Assembly (NCBI RefSeq): GCF_034541975.1
Contig: NZ_JAVYJM010000001.1
Length of the DNA stretch: 64,000 nucleotides
Strand: one strand, 5' to 3'
Source: Dermacoccus abyssi
GTDB taxonomy: Bacteria > Actinomycetota > Actinomycetes > Actinomycetales > Dermatophilaceae
The first letter of the stretch is position 1; every line of letters begins with the position of its first letter. Positions 55,101 through 63,471 of this stretch are shown here, piece by piece. The notes beneath the pieces were generated by a model. It ran no database searches and had not been told where the DNA came from. It saw nothing but the letters and a program-made list of their open reading frames with translations. Made by a program: the position numbers and the translations under genes.

Positions 55101-56410
55101 ACGCCTCGCCCCTCGTAACGCGTCGGGATGACGGCTTCGCCACGCGACATCTGGTGCGCCGTGGCGGGCAGTTCCGCGCGGGAGCGCTCGTGGGTCTCGC
55201 GGGCCGTCTTCGCGTCGGTGGCAACGATGACCTCGCCGCCCTGGACGAGCTGCACGAGCATCTCGCGGTCGTCGCCGTCGTCCTGAGGCTTCTGGCCGAT
55301 ACCGATGATCTCGGCCTCGGCCACCCCTTCGGTGTTGCGGCGACGAAGTGCCCACTTGCGCCCGCCGACGGAGATCTTGTCCTTGCTCTTCTTCGCGACG
55401 TCGATCATCTCGCCGTTGTCGTCCGAGTGCTGGACCAGTTTGTAGACCATGCCGGCCGTCGGGGCGCCGGAGCCGGTGACCAGCGAGGTGCCCACGCCGT
55501 AAGCGTCGACCGGGCCGGCCGCCAGGGCGGCGATCGCGTACTCGTCGAGGTCGCTCGTCACGACGATCTTCGTGTTCTTCGCGCCGAGTGAGTCGAGCTG
55601 GGCCCGCACCTCGCGCGCCTGGACGAGCAGATCGCCGGAGTCGAGTCGGACGCCTCCGAGTTCGGGACCGGCAACCTCGACCGCGATGTTCACGGCGTTC
55701 GTCACGTCGTAGGTGTCGACGAGCAGCGTCGTGTTCTTGCCGAGCGATTCGACCTGCGTGGTGAAGGCCTCCCTCTCGTCGTCGTGCAGCAACGTGAAGG
55801 CGTGAGCCGACGTGCCGGCGGTCGGTACGTCGAAGCGCCGCCCGGCCTCGAGGTTGGACGAGGTGGCGAAGCCCGCGACGTAGGCCGCACGCGCGGCGGC
55901 CACGGCGGCCTCCTCGTGGGTGCGCCGCGAGCCCATCTCGATGCAGGGGCGGCCCGCTGCGGCCGACGTCATGCGGGAGGCTGCTGCGGCAACGGCTGAG
56001 TCGTGGTTGAGGATCGACAGGGCGAGGGTCTCGAGCAGGACGCCCTCGGCGAACGTCGACTCCACGACGAGAAGGGGCGAACCGGGGAAGTAGCACTCGC
56101 CTTCGAGGTAGCCGTAGATGTCACCGGAGAAGCGGTAGTGGGCGAGCCATTCGAGCGTGCTCTCGTCGACGACGTCCCGCTCGCGCAGGTCGTCGATCTC
56201 CGCGTCGCTGAATCGGAAGTTCTTGAGGGCTTCGAGGAAGCGCCCTGTTCCGGCCACGACACCGTACCGGCGGCCGTCGGGCAGCCTGCGAGCGAAGACC
56301 TCGAAGACGCTGCGGCGCTCGGCCGCGCCGGAACGCAGCGCCGCCTGGAGCATCGTGAGCTCGTAGTGGTCGGTCAACAGGGCAGTCGAGGGCGAGATGT
56401 TGGAAGTCAC
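55097..56410 (-). CDS. pncB: Nicotinate phosphoribosyltransferase
   Basis: The 437-aa protein has the NAPRTase patterns LLTDHYELTMLQAALRSG, RRLPDGRRYGVVAGTGR, MGSRRTHEEAAVAAARAAY, GTSAHAFTLLHDDEREAF, LVDTYDVTNAV and GVRLDSGDLL, VTSDLDEYAI. It makes nicotinate mononucleotide in NAD salvage. The start is GTG at 56410; longer readings run into clpS on the other strand. It is divergent from clpS with 24 nt between starts. Confidence 0.94.
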   Translation of the reverse strand: MTSNISPSTALLTDHYELTMLQAALRSGAAERRSVFEVFARRLPDGRRYGVVAGTGRFLEALKNFRFSDAEIDDLRERDVVDESTLEWLAHYRFSGDIYGYLEGECYFPGSPLLVVESTFAEGVLLETLALSILNHDSAVAAAASRMTSAAAGRPCIEMGSRRTHEEAAVAAARAAYVAGFATSSNLEAGRRFDVPTAGTSAHAFTLLHDDEREAFTTQVESLGKNTTLLVDTYDVTNAVNIAVEVAGPELGGVRLDSGDLLVQAREVRAQLDSLGAKNTKIVVTSDLDEYAIAALAAGPVDAYGVGTSLVTGSGAPTAGMVYKLVQHSDDNGEMIDVAKKSKDKISVGGRKWALRRRNTEGVAEAEIIGIGQKPQDDGDDREMLVQLVQGGEVIVATDAKTARETHERSRAELPATAHQMSRGEAVIPTRYEGRGV

Positions 56411-56434
56411 GTGAAGAACTCTAGAGTGGAGGGC

Positions 56435-56746
56435 GTGTCGATCGCGCCCCCTGACATCGATTTCGACGAGCTGACCGAGCAGCTGACCCGTAGTGCGCCG
56501 CACGAGAGCGGTGAACGCGCCTGGGTCACGCTCGTGTGGAACGACCCCGTCAACCTCATGAGTTACGTCAGCTTCGTCTTCCAGGATTACTTCGGTTACT
56601 CCGAGGCCGAGGCCGAGCGGCTCATGATGCAGGTGCACACCGAGGGCCGCGCTGTGGTGAGCAAGGGCTCACGCGAGCGGATGGAGGCCGACACGATCGC
56701 CATGCACGGCTACAGCCTGTGGGCGACCTACCAGCAGGAGGGCTGA
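56435..56746 (+). CDS. clpS: ClpS adaptor protein
   Basis: The 103-aa protein has the ClpS core: WVTLVWNDPVNLMSYVSFVF, the N-degron-binding region, and MMQVHTEGRAVVSKGSRERM, with the final AMHGYSLWATYQ. It delivers N-end-rule substrates to ClpAP/ClpCP. GTG at 56435 follows a TAGAGT -10-like box and GGAGG. Its stop overlaps the ATG of the DUF2017 gene (TGATG). Confidence 0.93.
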   Translation: MSIAPPDIDFDELTEQLTRSAPHESGERAWVTLVWNDPVNLMSYVSFVFQDYFGYSEAEAERLMMQVHTEGRAVVSKGSRERMEADTIAMHGYSLWATYQQEG

Positions 56747-57504
56747 TGGCTCAGGCGTTCACCCGCGACCCGGACGACGACGCGCGCATCATCGGGTTCC
56801 TCGAGGACGTCGAGCGTTCGCTCGTCATCGAGCTCATGTACCAGACGAGCGTGCTCCTGTCGGACGGCAGCGACGATGCGGGGGAGTCAGACGATACGGG
56901 CGCGCCGAGTGACGGTGACACCCACGACGACCTGTTCGCAGCCCTCAGCCGTTCGATGGCCGAGCGGGAGGCGCCGCAGGACCCGGCCGTGCGTCGACTG
57001 CTGCCCGACGGCGTCAAGAACGACGACGCCGCGGCATCGGAGTTTCGCCGCCTCACCGAATCGACGCTGCGCGACGGCAAGCTGCGCAACCTCGACATCG
57101 CGATGCGCGCCCTCGAGGAGGGTTTCGTCGACGAGGAGCAGGCCGCAGCGATCGCGGACGACGTCTACGAGCGCGCGAACGACCCGGCCGCCCGGGATGA
57201 GCGGGACGATGCCGGGGAACGAGAGGGGAGCGACGACAACCTGCAGGACGGGTTGAGTGACGGTTCCCGTGAGGTCGTCCTCGACGAAGCGTCGGCGCGC
57301 GCCATGATGATGGCTCTGACCGACGTCCGGCTGGTACTTGCCGAACGCCTCGGCCTGCGTACCGATGAGGACGCCGAGGCGCTGTCGCGCCAGGTGGAGC
57401 GTGAGGACGCACCGAACTCGCCCGAGGATCTCCTCGCCGCGTACTACGACTTCCTCACGTGGATGTCGGAATCGCTGACCCTGGCGGTCATGCGCAGGGC
57501 CTGA
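56746..57504 (+). CDS. DUF2017 protein
   Basis: The 252-aa acidic protein has the DUF2017 layout: an N-terminal part with RIIGFLEDVERSLVIELMYQ, an acidic loop (GSDDAGESDDTG), DPAVRRLLPDGVKND, EFRRLTESTLRDGKLRNLDI and a C-terminal WMSESLTLAVMRR. The clpS-DUF2017 pair is a constant in actinobacteria, suggesting a link to ClpS-directed proteolysis. The function is unknown. Confidence 0.9.
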   Translation: MAQAFTRDPDDDARIIGFLEDVERSLVIELMYQTSVLLSDGSDDAGESDDTGAPSDGDTHDDLFAALSRSMAEREAPQDPAVRRLLPDGVKNDDAAASEFRRLTESTLRDGKLRNLDIAMRALEEGFVDEEQAAAIADDVYERANDPAARDERDDAGEREGSDDNLQDGLSDGSREVVLDEASARAMMMALTDVRLVLAERLGLRTDEDAEALSRQVEREDAPNSPEDLLAAYYDFLTWMSESLTLAVMRRA

Positions 57505-57534
57505 CTCCGGGGCGACCACTACGATGGGAGCATC

Positions 57535-59079
57535 ATGAGCGACAAGACTGCTGCAACCATCGAGCCCGCGACGCCCGACGAGGTCCGCCTCCGCGTCGCC
57601 CCGTCCCCGACCGGCGATCCGCACGTCGGCACCGCCTACATGGCGATGTTCGACCTGGCGTTCGCGCGCCAGCAGGGCGGCAAGTTCGTCCTGCGCATCG
57701 AGGACACCGACCGCGCCCGTTTCCAGGCCGACTCCGAGCAGCAGATCTTCGACACGCTCGAATGGCTCGGCCTGACGTGGGACGAGGGCCCGGACAAGGG
57801 CGGCCCGTATGCGCCCTACCGTCAGAGTGAGCGCCTCGACACGTACAAGCCGTACGTCCAGAAGCTGCTCGACGAGGGCAAGGCGTACTACTGCTACTGC
57901 ACGAGCGAGCGCCTGGCGGAGATGCGCGAGTTCCAGCAGAAGCAGAAGCTGCCCACCGGATACGACCGCATGTGCTACGGCAAGACGCGCGAAGAGCGTT
58001 CCAAGGAGCCGGGATTCAGCGACAACCCCGTCGTGCGCATGTTCGTGCCGGACGACGCCCCGCTCACCTTCACCGACCTCATCCGTGGTGAGGTCAAGGC
58101 TCCCCGCCCGGACGACCAGGTCATCCTCAAGGCAGACGGCTTCCCGACCTACCACCTCGCCGTCGTCGTCGACGACCACGAGATGGCCATCACCCACGTC
58201 GTGCGCGGCGAGGAGTGGATCAGTTCCACGCCGAAGCACATCCTGCTCTACCAGGGCCTCGGCCTGGAGCCGCCGAAGTTCGCGCACATGCCGCTGCTGC
58301 GCGACGAGAAGAAGGCGAAGATCTCCAAGCGCAAGAGCCCCTGGGCACGCCTGACGTGGTTCAAGGAGCAGGGCTACCTCCCCGAAGCTCTGCTCAACTT
58401 CCTCGCCCTGCTGGGCTACCCACCCGTCATCGAGACGGACGGTTCGGAGCGCGAGGTCTTCACGTTCGAGGAGTTCAGCAAGAACTTCGAGTGGAGCAAA
58501 GTCAACACCGTCGGGCCGATCTTCAACCTCGACAAGCTCAACTGGCTCAACGGCCACTACATCCGCGAGTTGCCGACGCGCGAGTTCGCCACGCGTCTGC
58601 TGCCGTTCCTCGTCAAGGACGGCGTGCTGTCGGAGCAGCCGTCGCTGCCGGAGCTCGGGCGTCTCAACCTCGTCGCCGAGCAGATCCAGACACGCATCAA
58701 CCTGCTGTCGGAGGCCACGGCCCTCGTGGCGCCGTTCTTCTGCAAGGACGACGAGCTTCCCATCGCGGACGACGCCCGCGCGCAACTCAAGGAGACGGCT
58801 CCGCAGGTCATCGACGCCGCCATCGAGGCGCTCGAGCCGATCTCCGGCTCGCTCGGCAAGCCCGACGGAAGCGACGTCGAGTGGACGCACGAGCGCATCG
58901 AGGCGGCGCTGCGTGAAGCGATCGTCGAGGGGCTCGGTATCAAGCCGAAGTTCGCGTTCGGTCCGCTGCGCACGGCGGTCTCCGGTCAGCGCATCTCGCC
59001 GCCGCTGTTCGAGTCCATGGAGATCCTGGGCAAGCACTCGACGATGGAGCGCCTCAAGGCTCTGCGCGCCACGCTCTGA
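57535..59079 (+). CDS. gltX: Glutamyl-tRNA synthetase
   Basis: The 514-aa class I synthetase has the HIGH motif as PSPTGDPHVGTAYMAMF, EDTDRARFQADSEQQI, YCYCTSERLAEMREFQ, and the KMSKS motif in the form KISKRKSPWARL. The actinobacterial enzyme also charges tRNA-Gln with glutamate for later amidation. A tRNA-Gln and a tRNA-Glu gene follow within 0.5 kb. GGGAG and a TACGAT -10-like box lie before the ATG. Confidence 0.96.
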   Translation: MSDKTAATIEPATPDEVRLRVAPSPTGDPHVGTAYMAMFDLAFARQQGGKFVLRIEDTDRARFQADSEQQIFDTLEWLGLTWDEGPDKGGPYAPYRQSERLDTYKPYVQKLLDEGKAYYCYCTSERLAEMREFQQKQKLPTGYDRMCYGKTREERSKEPGFSDNPVVRMFVPDDAPLTFTDLIRGEVKAPRPDDQVILKADGFPTYHLAVVVDDHEMAITHVVRGEEWISSTPKHILLYQGLGLEPPKFAHMPLLRDEKKAKISKRKSPWARLTWFKEQGYLPEALLNFLALLGYPPVIETDGSEREVFTFEEFSKNFEWSKVNTVGPIFNLDKLNWLNGHYIRELPTREFATRLLPFLVKDGVLSEQPSLPELGRLNLVAEQIQTRINLLSEATALVAPFFCKDDELPIADDARAQLKETAPQVIDAAIEALEPISGSLGKPDGSDVEWTHERIEAALREAIVEGLGIKPKFAFGPLRTAVSGQRISPPLFESMEILGKHSTMERLKALRATL

Positions 59080-59090
59080 CGTTGCCGTAG

Positions 59091-59132
59091 CCCGCTCCGG
59101 CCCCGCCCCTCGATGGGTCGGGCCGGAGCGGG
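59091..59132 (+). terminator. Terminator after gltX
   Basis: CCCGCTCCGGCCC and its reverse complement form a 13-bp GC stem, 11 nt after the gltX stop. Confidence 0.8.
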
Positions 59133-59250
59133 GGAGCGGCACCGGGCGCCGATTTGGCGCCTGGGCCAACGTTCGGTAATGTTTTTACTCGGTTCGGGGA
59201 ACGAAGGCCGAGGCCCACAAGGCCTGGGCGCGCGTTCGCTGAAACCCCCT

Positions 59251-59322
59251 TGGGGTATGGTGTAATTGGCAACACGGATGATTCTGGTTCATTTGTTCTA
59301 GGTTCGAGTCCTGGTACCCCAG
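59251..59322 (+). tRNA. tRNA-Gln (CTG)
   Basis: A 72-nt cloverleaf: acceptor TGGGGTA/TACCCCA, D-arm GTGT/ACAC, anticodon loop TTCTGGT (anticodon CTG), T-arm GGTTCGAGTCC. Discriminator G; CCA is not encoded. Confidence 0.93.
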
Positions 59323-59446
59323 CGCAAATCACTGGCGCAGAATGGCGATCTCGATCGCGCGCTCGTCGAGTGATTTCGGGAAATCGACAACTTCGGTTAG
59401 AGTTTTCCTCGCTGCTGAAAGCCGCAAGGCATCAGGCAGGCCATGG

Positions 59447-59517
59447 CCCCGTTGTGTAGTGGCCTAGCACGCCGCCCTCTCAAGGCGGTAGCGCGGGTTC
59501 GAATCCCGTCGGGGCTA
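59447..59517 (+). tRNA. tRNA-Glu (CTC)
   Basis: A cloverleaf with acceptor GGCCCCG/CGGGGCT, anticodon arm CCGCCCTCTCAAGGCGG (anticodon CTC) and T-arm GGGTTCGAATCCC. Discriminator A; CCA is not encoded. Confidence 0.93.
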
Positions 59518-59522
59518 CATTG

Positions 59523-59566
59523 AGACAAAGAATCCTCGTCACGCAAGTGACGGGGATTCTTTGTCT
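59523..59566 (+). terminator. Terminator after tRNA-Glu
   Basis: AGACAAAGAATCCTCGTCAC and its reverse complement (one mismatch) form a 20-bp stem with a 4-nt loop, 5 nt after the tRNA end. Confidence 0.82.
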
Positions 59567-59593
59567 GTAGGTGCAATTCTTTCCTCGCGCGAA

Positions 59594-59640
59594 CAAAGGG
59601 CGCCTTTCTCATAATTTGTCGTGAGAAAGGTGCCCTTTGT
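59594..59640. terminator. Terminator of the IclR gene, possibly bidirectional
   Basis: CAAAGGGCGCCTTTCTCA and its near-exact reverse complement enclose a 10-nt loop, 24 nt past the reverse-strand IclR stop. Confidence 0.8.
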
Positions 59641-59663
59641 CGTGCCCTATTGCAGGCTTGGGT

Positions 59664-60422
59664 TCAGGAGCGCGGAGCAGGTGGCGTGACTTGGCTCGTC
59701 TGCTGAGCGGCGGCGCGAGCCAAGACCTCCGTGAGCTTGTTGGCGCCGGCGACCACCGTGGCGGCGTGCAGGCGGCCGGGCTGGCGGGAGACGCGCTCCA
59801 CGGGGCCGGAGATCGACACGGCCGCGATGACGTGGCCGCTGGGGGAGCGAACGGGCGCGGAGACCGACGCGACGCCCTGCTCACGCTCGCTCACCGACTG
59901 GGCCCAGCCGCGACGGCGGACGCCGGAGAGCATCGTGGCGGTGAACTTCGAGCCCTGGAGGCCGCGGTGCAGGCGGTCGGGCTCCTCCCACGCGAGAAGC
60001 ACCTGGGCTGCCGAACCGGCCTGCATGGACAGGGTCGCGCCGACGGGAATCGAGTCGCGCAAACCCATGGGGCGGTCCGCGGCGGCGACGCAGATGCGCT
60101 GGTCGCCCTGACGGCGGAAGAGCTGCGCACTCTCGTTCGTGTGGTCACGCAGAGCCCCGAGAACCGGGCCGGCGGCGGCGAGGAGGCGATCCTCACCCGC
60201 CGCGGAAGCGAGTTCGACGAGGCGCGGGCCGAGCACGAAGCGACCCTGCATGTCGCGTGCGACGAGGCGGTGGTGTTCGAGAGCCACGGCCAGGCGGTGA
60301 GCGGTGGGGCGGGCCAGGCCGGTGGCCGCCACGAGCTGAGCCAGGGTGGACGGACCGGCTTCGAGCGCCGAAAGCACGATCGCAGCCTTGTCGAGAACGC
60401 CGACTCCACTAGAGTTGTCCAT
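59664..60422 (-). CDS. IclR family regulator, NdgR/LtbR type
   Basis: The 252-aa protein begins MDNSSGVGVLDKAAIVLSAL, the typical start of the actinobacterial NdgR/LtbR group, with HTH LAQLVAATGLARPTAHRLAV and an IclR effector domain (VGATLSMQAGSAAQVLLAW; REQGVASVSAPVRSPSGHVI). These regulators control leuCD and other branched-chain amino-acid genes. It is divergent from leuC, as expected. A start at 60443 is possible but the family pattern favours 60422. Confidence 0.9.
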   Translation of the reverse strand: MDNSSGVGVLDKAAIVLSALEAGPSTLAQLVAATGLARPTAHRLAVALEHHRLVARDMQGRFVLGPRLVELASAAGEDRLLAAAGPVLGALRDHTNESAQLFRRQGDQRICVAAADRPMGLRDSIPVGATLSMQAGSAAQVLLAWEEPDRLHRGLQGSKFTATMLSGVRRRGWAQSVSEREQGVASVSAPVRSPSGHVIAAVSISGPVERVSRQPGRLHAATVVAGANKLTEVLARAAAQQTSQVTPPAPRS

Positions 60423-60436
60423 GTTCTGATATTGCA

Positions 60437-60453
60437 GTCTCATGACGCGAGAC
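60437..60453. promoter_or_regulatory. Candidate operator in the IclR-leuC intergenic region
   Basis: GTCTCATGACGCGAGAC is a dyad (GTCTC...GAGAC, 7-nt centre) between the divergent iclR and leuC genes, overlapping the alternative iclR start at 60443. It is a plausible IclR site. Confidence 0.45.
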
Positions 60454-60542
60454 GCAAGTTCAAAGGCCTGCAGAAAGCGTAACGCTTGAGCAACGGCATT
60501 TGTCTCGCGGGTCGGACGGCCCGGTGATTCGAAGGAGGACGC

Positions 60543-61934
60543 GTGGGGAAAACGCTGGCCGAGAAGGTGTGGCAGCAGCACGTCGTGCGCAGCGCCGAAG
60601 GCGAACCCGATCTGCTTTTCATCGATCTTCACCTGCTTCACGAGGTGACGAGTCCGCAGGCGTTCGACGGCCTTCGTCTCGCGGGACGCGCCGTGCGGCG
60701 CACCGATCTGACGCTCGCGACGGAGGACCACAACGTCCCCACGACGCCGGGCCCCATCTCCGACCCGGTGAGTCGCACGCAGGTCGAAACGCTGCGCAAG
60801 AACTGTGAGGAGTTCGGCGTCCGCCTGTTCCCGATGGGTGACGCCCAGCAGGGCATCGTGCACATCATCGGCCCGCAGCTCGGCCTGACGCAGCCCGGCG
60901 CGACGATCGTGTGCGGCGACAGCCACACCTCCACTCACGGCGCGTTCGGCGCCCTGGCCTTCGGCATCGGCACGAGCGAGGTCGAGCACGTGCTCGCCAC
61001 GCAGACGCTTCCGCTCAAGCCGTTCCGCACGATGGCGATCAACGTCGACGGTGCGCTGCCCGAGGGTGTGAGCGCGAAGGACATCATCCTCGCCGTCATC
61101 GCCGAGATCGGCACGGGGGGAGGCCAGGGTTATGTGCTCGAGTACCGCGGCGAGGCCATCGAGGGCCTGTCGATGGAAGCGCGGATGACGATCTGCAACA
61201 TGTCGATCGAGGCTGGCGCCCGCGCAGGCATGATCGCTCCCGACGAGACGACGTTCGCCTACCTCGAGGGCCGCGAGTACGCGCCGGCCGGTGAGGAGTG
61301 GGACGCCGCCGTCGAGGAGTGGAAGAAGCTTGGCACCGATGACGACGCGCAGTTCGACGCCGAGGTGACGATCGACGCGGCCTCGCTGTCGCCGTACGTC
61401 ACGTGGGGCACCAACCCCGGTCAGGGTCTCCCGCTCTCGGCGAACGTTCCCGACCCGGAGTCGTTCGGTGACGACTCGGCGAAGGCCGCCGCCTCCAGCG
61501 CCCTCGAGTACATGGGCCTGACGCCGGGGCAGCCGCTCAAGGAGATCAGCGTCGACACGGTGTTCCTCGGTTCGTGTACGAACGGCCGCATCGAGGATCT
61601 GCGCGCCGCCGCGGAGGTCATCAAGGGCCGCAAGGTGGCGGACTCCGTGACGATGCTCGTGGTGCCCGGCTCCGCGCGAGTGCGCCTCGACGCCGAGGCC
61701 GAGGGGCTCGACAAGGTCTTCACCGAGGCCGGTGCCGAGTGGCGTCTGGCCGGTTGCTCGATGTGTCTGGGGATGAACCCCGACCAACTGCAGCCGGGGG
61801 AGCGCAGCGCGTCGACCTCGAACCGCAACTTCGAAGGGCGTCAGGGCAAGGGCGGTCGTACGCACCTGGTCAGCCCCCAGGTCGCCGCCGCCACCGCCGT
61901 CGCGGGCACCCTCGCCGAGCCCGGCGATCTGTGA
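60543..61934 (+). CDS. leuC: 3-isopropylmalate dehydratase large subunit
   Basis: The 463-aa protein of the aconitase family has DLHLLHEVTSPQAFDGLR, VCGDSHTSTHGAFGALAFGI, the iron-sulfur cysteines in VFLGSCTNGRIEDLR and LAGCSMCLGMNPDQL, and STSNRNFEGRQGKGGRTHLV. It isomerises 2- to 3-isopropylmalate in leucine synthesis together with LeuD. GTG at 60543 is preceded by AAGGAGG. The start of leuD is 20 nt after its stop. Confidence 0.96.
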   Translation: MGKTLAEKVWQQHVVRSAEGEPDLLFIDLHLLHEVTSPQAFDGLRLAGRAVRRTDLTLATEDHNVPTTPGPISDPVSRTQVETLRKNCEEFGVRLFPMGDAQQGIVHIIGPQLGLTQPGATIVCGDSHTSTHGAFGALAFGIGTSEVEHVLATQTLPLKPFRTMAINVDGALPEGVSAKDIILAVIAEIGTGGGQGYVLEYRGEAIEGLSMEARMTICNMSIEAGARAGMIAPDETTFAYLEGREYAPAGEEWDAAVEEWKKLGTDDDAQFDAEVTIDAASLSPYVTWGTNPGQGLPLSANVPDPESFGDDSAKAAASSALEYMGLTPGQPLKEISVDTVFLGSCTNGRIEDLRAAAEVIKGRKVADSVTMLVVPGSARVRLDAEAEGLDKVFTEAGAEWRLAGCSMCLGMNPDQLQPGERSASTSNRNFEGRQGKGGRTHLVSPQVAAATAVAGTLAEPGDL

Positions 61935-61954
61935 GCACCGAGGAGGAAACTGCC

Positions 61955-62548
61955 ATGGAGCGATTCATCCACCACACGGGCGTCGGCGCCCCGCTGCGCC
62001 GGAGCAACGTCGACACCGACCAGATCATCCCCGCCGTGTACCTGAAGCGCGTGACGCGCACGGGCTTCGAGGACGGCCTGTTCTCGGCCTGGCGCAAGGA
62101 CGAGTCGTTCGTCCTCAACCAGGACGCTTTCCGCGACGCGTCCGTTCTCGTGGCGGGCCCCGACTTCGGTACGGGCTCTTCGCGTGAGCACGCCGTGTGG
62201 GCACTCATGGACTACGGCTTCCGGGTCGTCATCAGTTCGCGCTTTGCCGACATTTTCCGAGGCAACTCGGGCAAGGCGGGCTTGCTCACGGCCCAGGTCG
62301 AGCAAGGGGATGTCGAACTGCTCTGGAAGTACCTCGAGAACGAGCCGGGCGCTCAGATCTCGGTCGATCTGGAGTCGCGAACCATCACAGCAGGCGAACT
62401 CGTCGTGCCGTTCGAGGTGGACGACTACATCCGCTGGCGCCTCATGGAGGGCCTCGACGACATCTCGCTGACCCTGCGTCACGAGGGCGACATCGAGCGG
62501 TTCGAAGCTCAGCGTCCGGCCTGGAAGCCGACGACGAGCGTCCGATAG
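61955..62548 (+). CDS. leuD: 3-isopropylmalate dehydratase small subunit
   Basis: The 197-aa protein has the LeuD swivel domain: GVGAPLRRSNVDTDQIIPAV, GPDFGTGSSREHAVWALMDY, GFRVVISSRFADIFRGNSGK. It completes the LeuCD enzyme. AGGAGG lies 10 nt before the ATG, and the two genes are co-transcribed. No clear terminator follows; an 8-bp GAGTGTGA/TCACACTC pair at about 62607-62650 is the nearest candidate. Confidence 0.96.
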   Translation: MERFIHHTGVGAPLRRSNVDTDQIIPAVYLKRVTRTGFEDGLFSAWRKDESFVLNQDAFRDASVLVAGPDFGTGSSREHAVWALMDYGFRVVISSRFADIFRGNSGKAGLLTAQVEQGDVELLWKYLENEPGAQISVDLESRTITAGELVVPFEVDDYIRWRLMEGLDDISLTLRHEGDIERFEAQRPAWKPTTSVR

Positions 62549-62837
62549 GTGAGATCGGAGAATCCCGGTAGTAGCGGTCCTACGACAAGGAAGTTGCGCG
62601 GCAAATCGAGTGTGAGATCTTGCACAGTTCGCGAATCACGTTCACACTCAACGATGTCGGCGATTCTTCACCTTCTACCGCGGATGGTGCGGCAGTCCGG
62701 GTCTTTCGCGCTCGCGTGAAGCGGCGTTCGATCAGCACGCGTCGGATGGACGATGCTCCACCCTTGTGGGTAATTTGATCTATATCTGCGCATTGCGAGG
62801 TTTCGCGGGGCAATGCACGCCAGTGAAGGGTGGAGGA
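62549..62837. other. Intergenic region before the HU gene
   Basis: About 290 nt without a gene. TATATC (62781-62786) is a good -10 box for the HU gene, giving a leader of about 45 nt. The inverted pair GAGTGTGA/TCACACTC lies in the first half. Confidence 0.5.
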
Positions 62838-63164
62838 ATGAACAAGGCAGACCTTGTCGACCGTCTCGAGGAGCGACTCGGGAGCAAGAGGGCGGCACTG
62901 GAGGCTGTCGAGGCAGTCGTCGACGTGATCATCCGTGAGGTCGCAGCGGGGAACAAGGTCGGCATCACGGGGTTCGGAACGTTCGAGCGCGTCGATCGCG
63001 CCGCGCGCACCGGTCGCAATCCGCGTACGGGCGAGGCTGTCCACATCGACGCCACCGCCGTGCCGAAGTTCACCCCCGGCACCAATTTCAAGGTCGTCAC
63101 TGCGCACCCGGACAAGCTTCCGCGTACCGGTAATGCGGGTGGACGTGCCAGCGCCTCGCGCTGA
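62838..63164 (+). CDS. hup: DNA-binding protein HU
   Basis: The 108-aa protein has the HU fold: MNKADLVDRLEERLGSKRAA, GNKVGITGFGTFERVDRAAR, TGRNPRTGEAVHIDATAVPK and the arm-like FTPGTNFKVVT. The C-terminal extension is short compared with mycobacterial HU. GTGGAGGA lies directly before the ATG. It compacts and bends DNA. Confidence 0.94.
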   Translation: MNKADLVDRLEERLGSKRAALEAVEAVVDVIIREVAAGNKVGITGFGTFERVDRAARTGRNPRTGEAVHIDATAVPKFTPGTNFKVVTAHPDKLPRTGNAGGRASASR

Positions 63165-63176
63165 GCGTTGACAGCG

Positions 63177-63217
63177 AAGAAGGACCCCGAGACCGGCTTG
63201 GTCTCGGGGTCCTTCTT
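63177..63217 (+). terminator. Terminator after the HU gene
   Basis: AAGAAGGACCCCGAGACC and its exact reverse complement (18-bp stem, 5-nt loop) followed by TCGTTC, 12 nt after the stop. Confidence 0.88.
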
Positions 63218-63243
63218 TCGTTCTCGTAGTACTCCGGTCGAGG

Positions 63244-63471
63244 TCAGCGGATGGTTTGTCCGGCGCCGATTCCATCGATCCACAGTCGGCGAATACCGTC
63301 GGGGCCCATGTCGACGTTGAGGCGTTGACCGACACGGAGCGTGCGCAGGCTGCTGCGCATGAACGCCTCGGTGGAGAAGGCCAGCACCCGGCCGTTGTCG
63401 GTGATGACCTCGCCGGTGAGTGTTTCGGGATCGAAGCGGTGGACGCTCGCCTGTTCCTGCACGATGCTCAT
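63244..63471 (-). CDS. Small protein downstream of cofC (75 aa)
   Basis: The sequence starts MSIVQEQASVHRFDPETLTG and contains VITDNGRVLAFSTEAFMRSS and LRTLRVGQRLNVDMGPDG, a beta-rich pattern resembling a cold-shock/OB-like fold with an RVGQR element. The family is not certain. It overlaps the cofC stop by 4 nt (ATGA), so it is co-translated with it. Confidence 0.65.
   Translation of the reverse strand: MSIVQEQASVHRFDPETLTGEVITDNGRVLAFSTEAFMRSSLRTLRVGQRLNVDMGPDGIRRLWIDGIGAGQTIR

Noticed and set aside
56887..59169. 760-codon reverse ORF across gltX and DUF2017
   Set aside because: Antisense to two well-supported genes; composition typical of GC-rich shadow frames.
60423..61865. N-terminal extension of the IclR gene to 733 codons
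   Set aside because: The extension is antisense to leuC; the family start MDNSSGVGV is at 60422.
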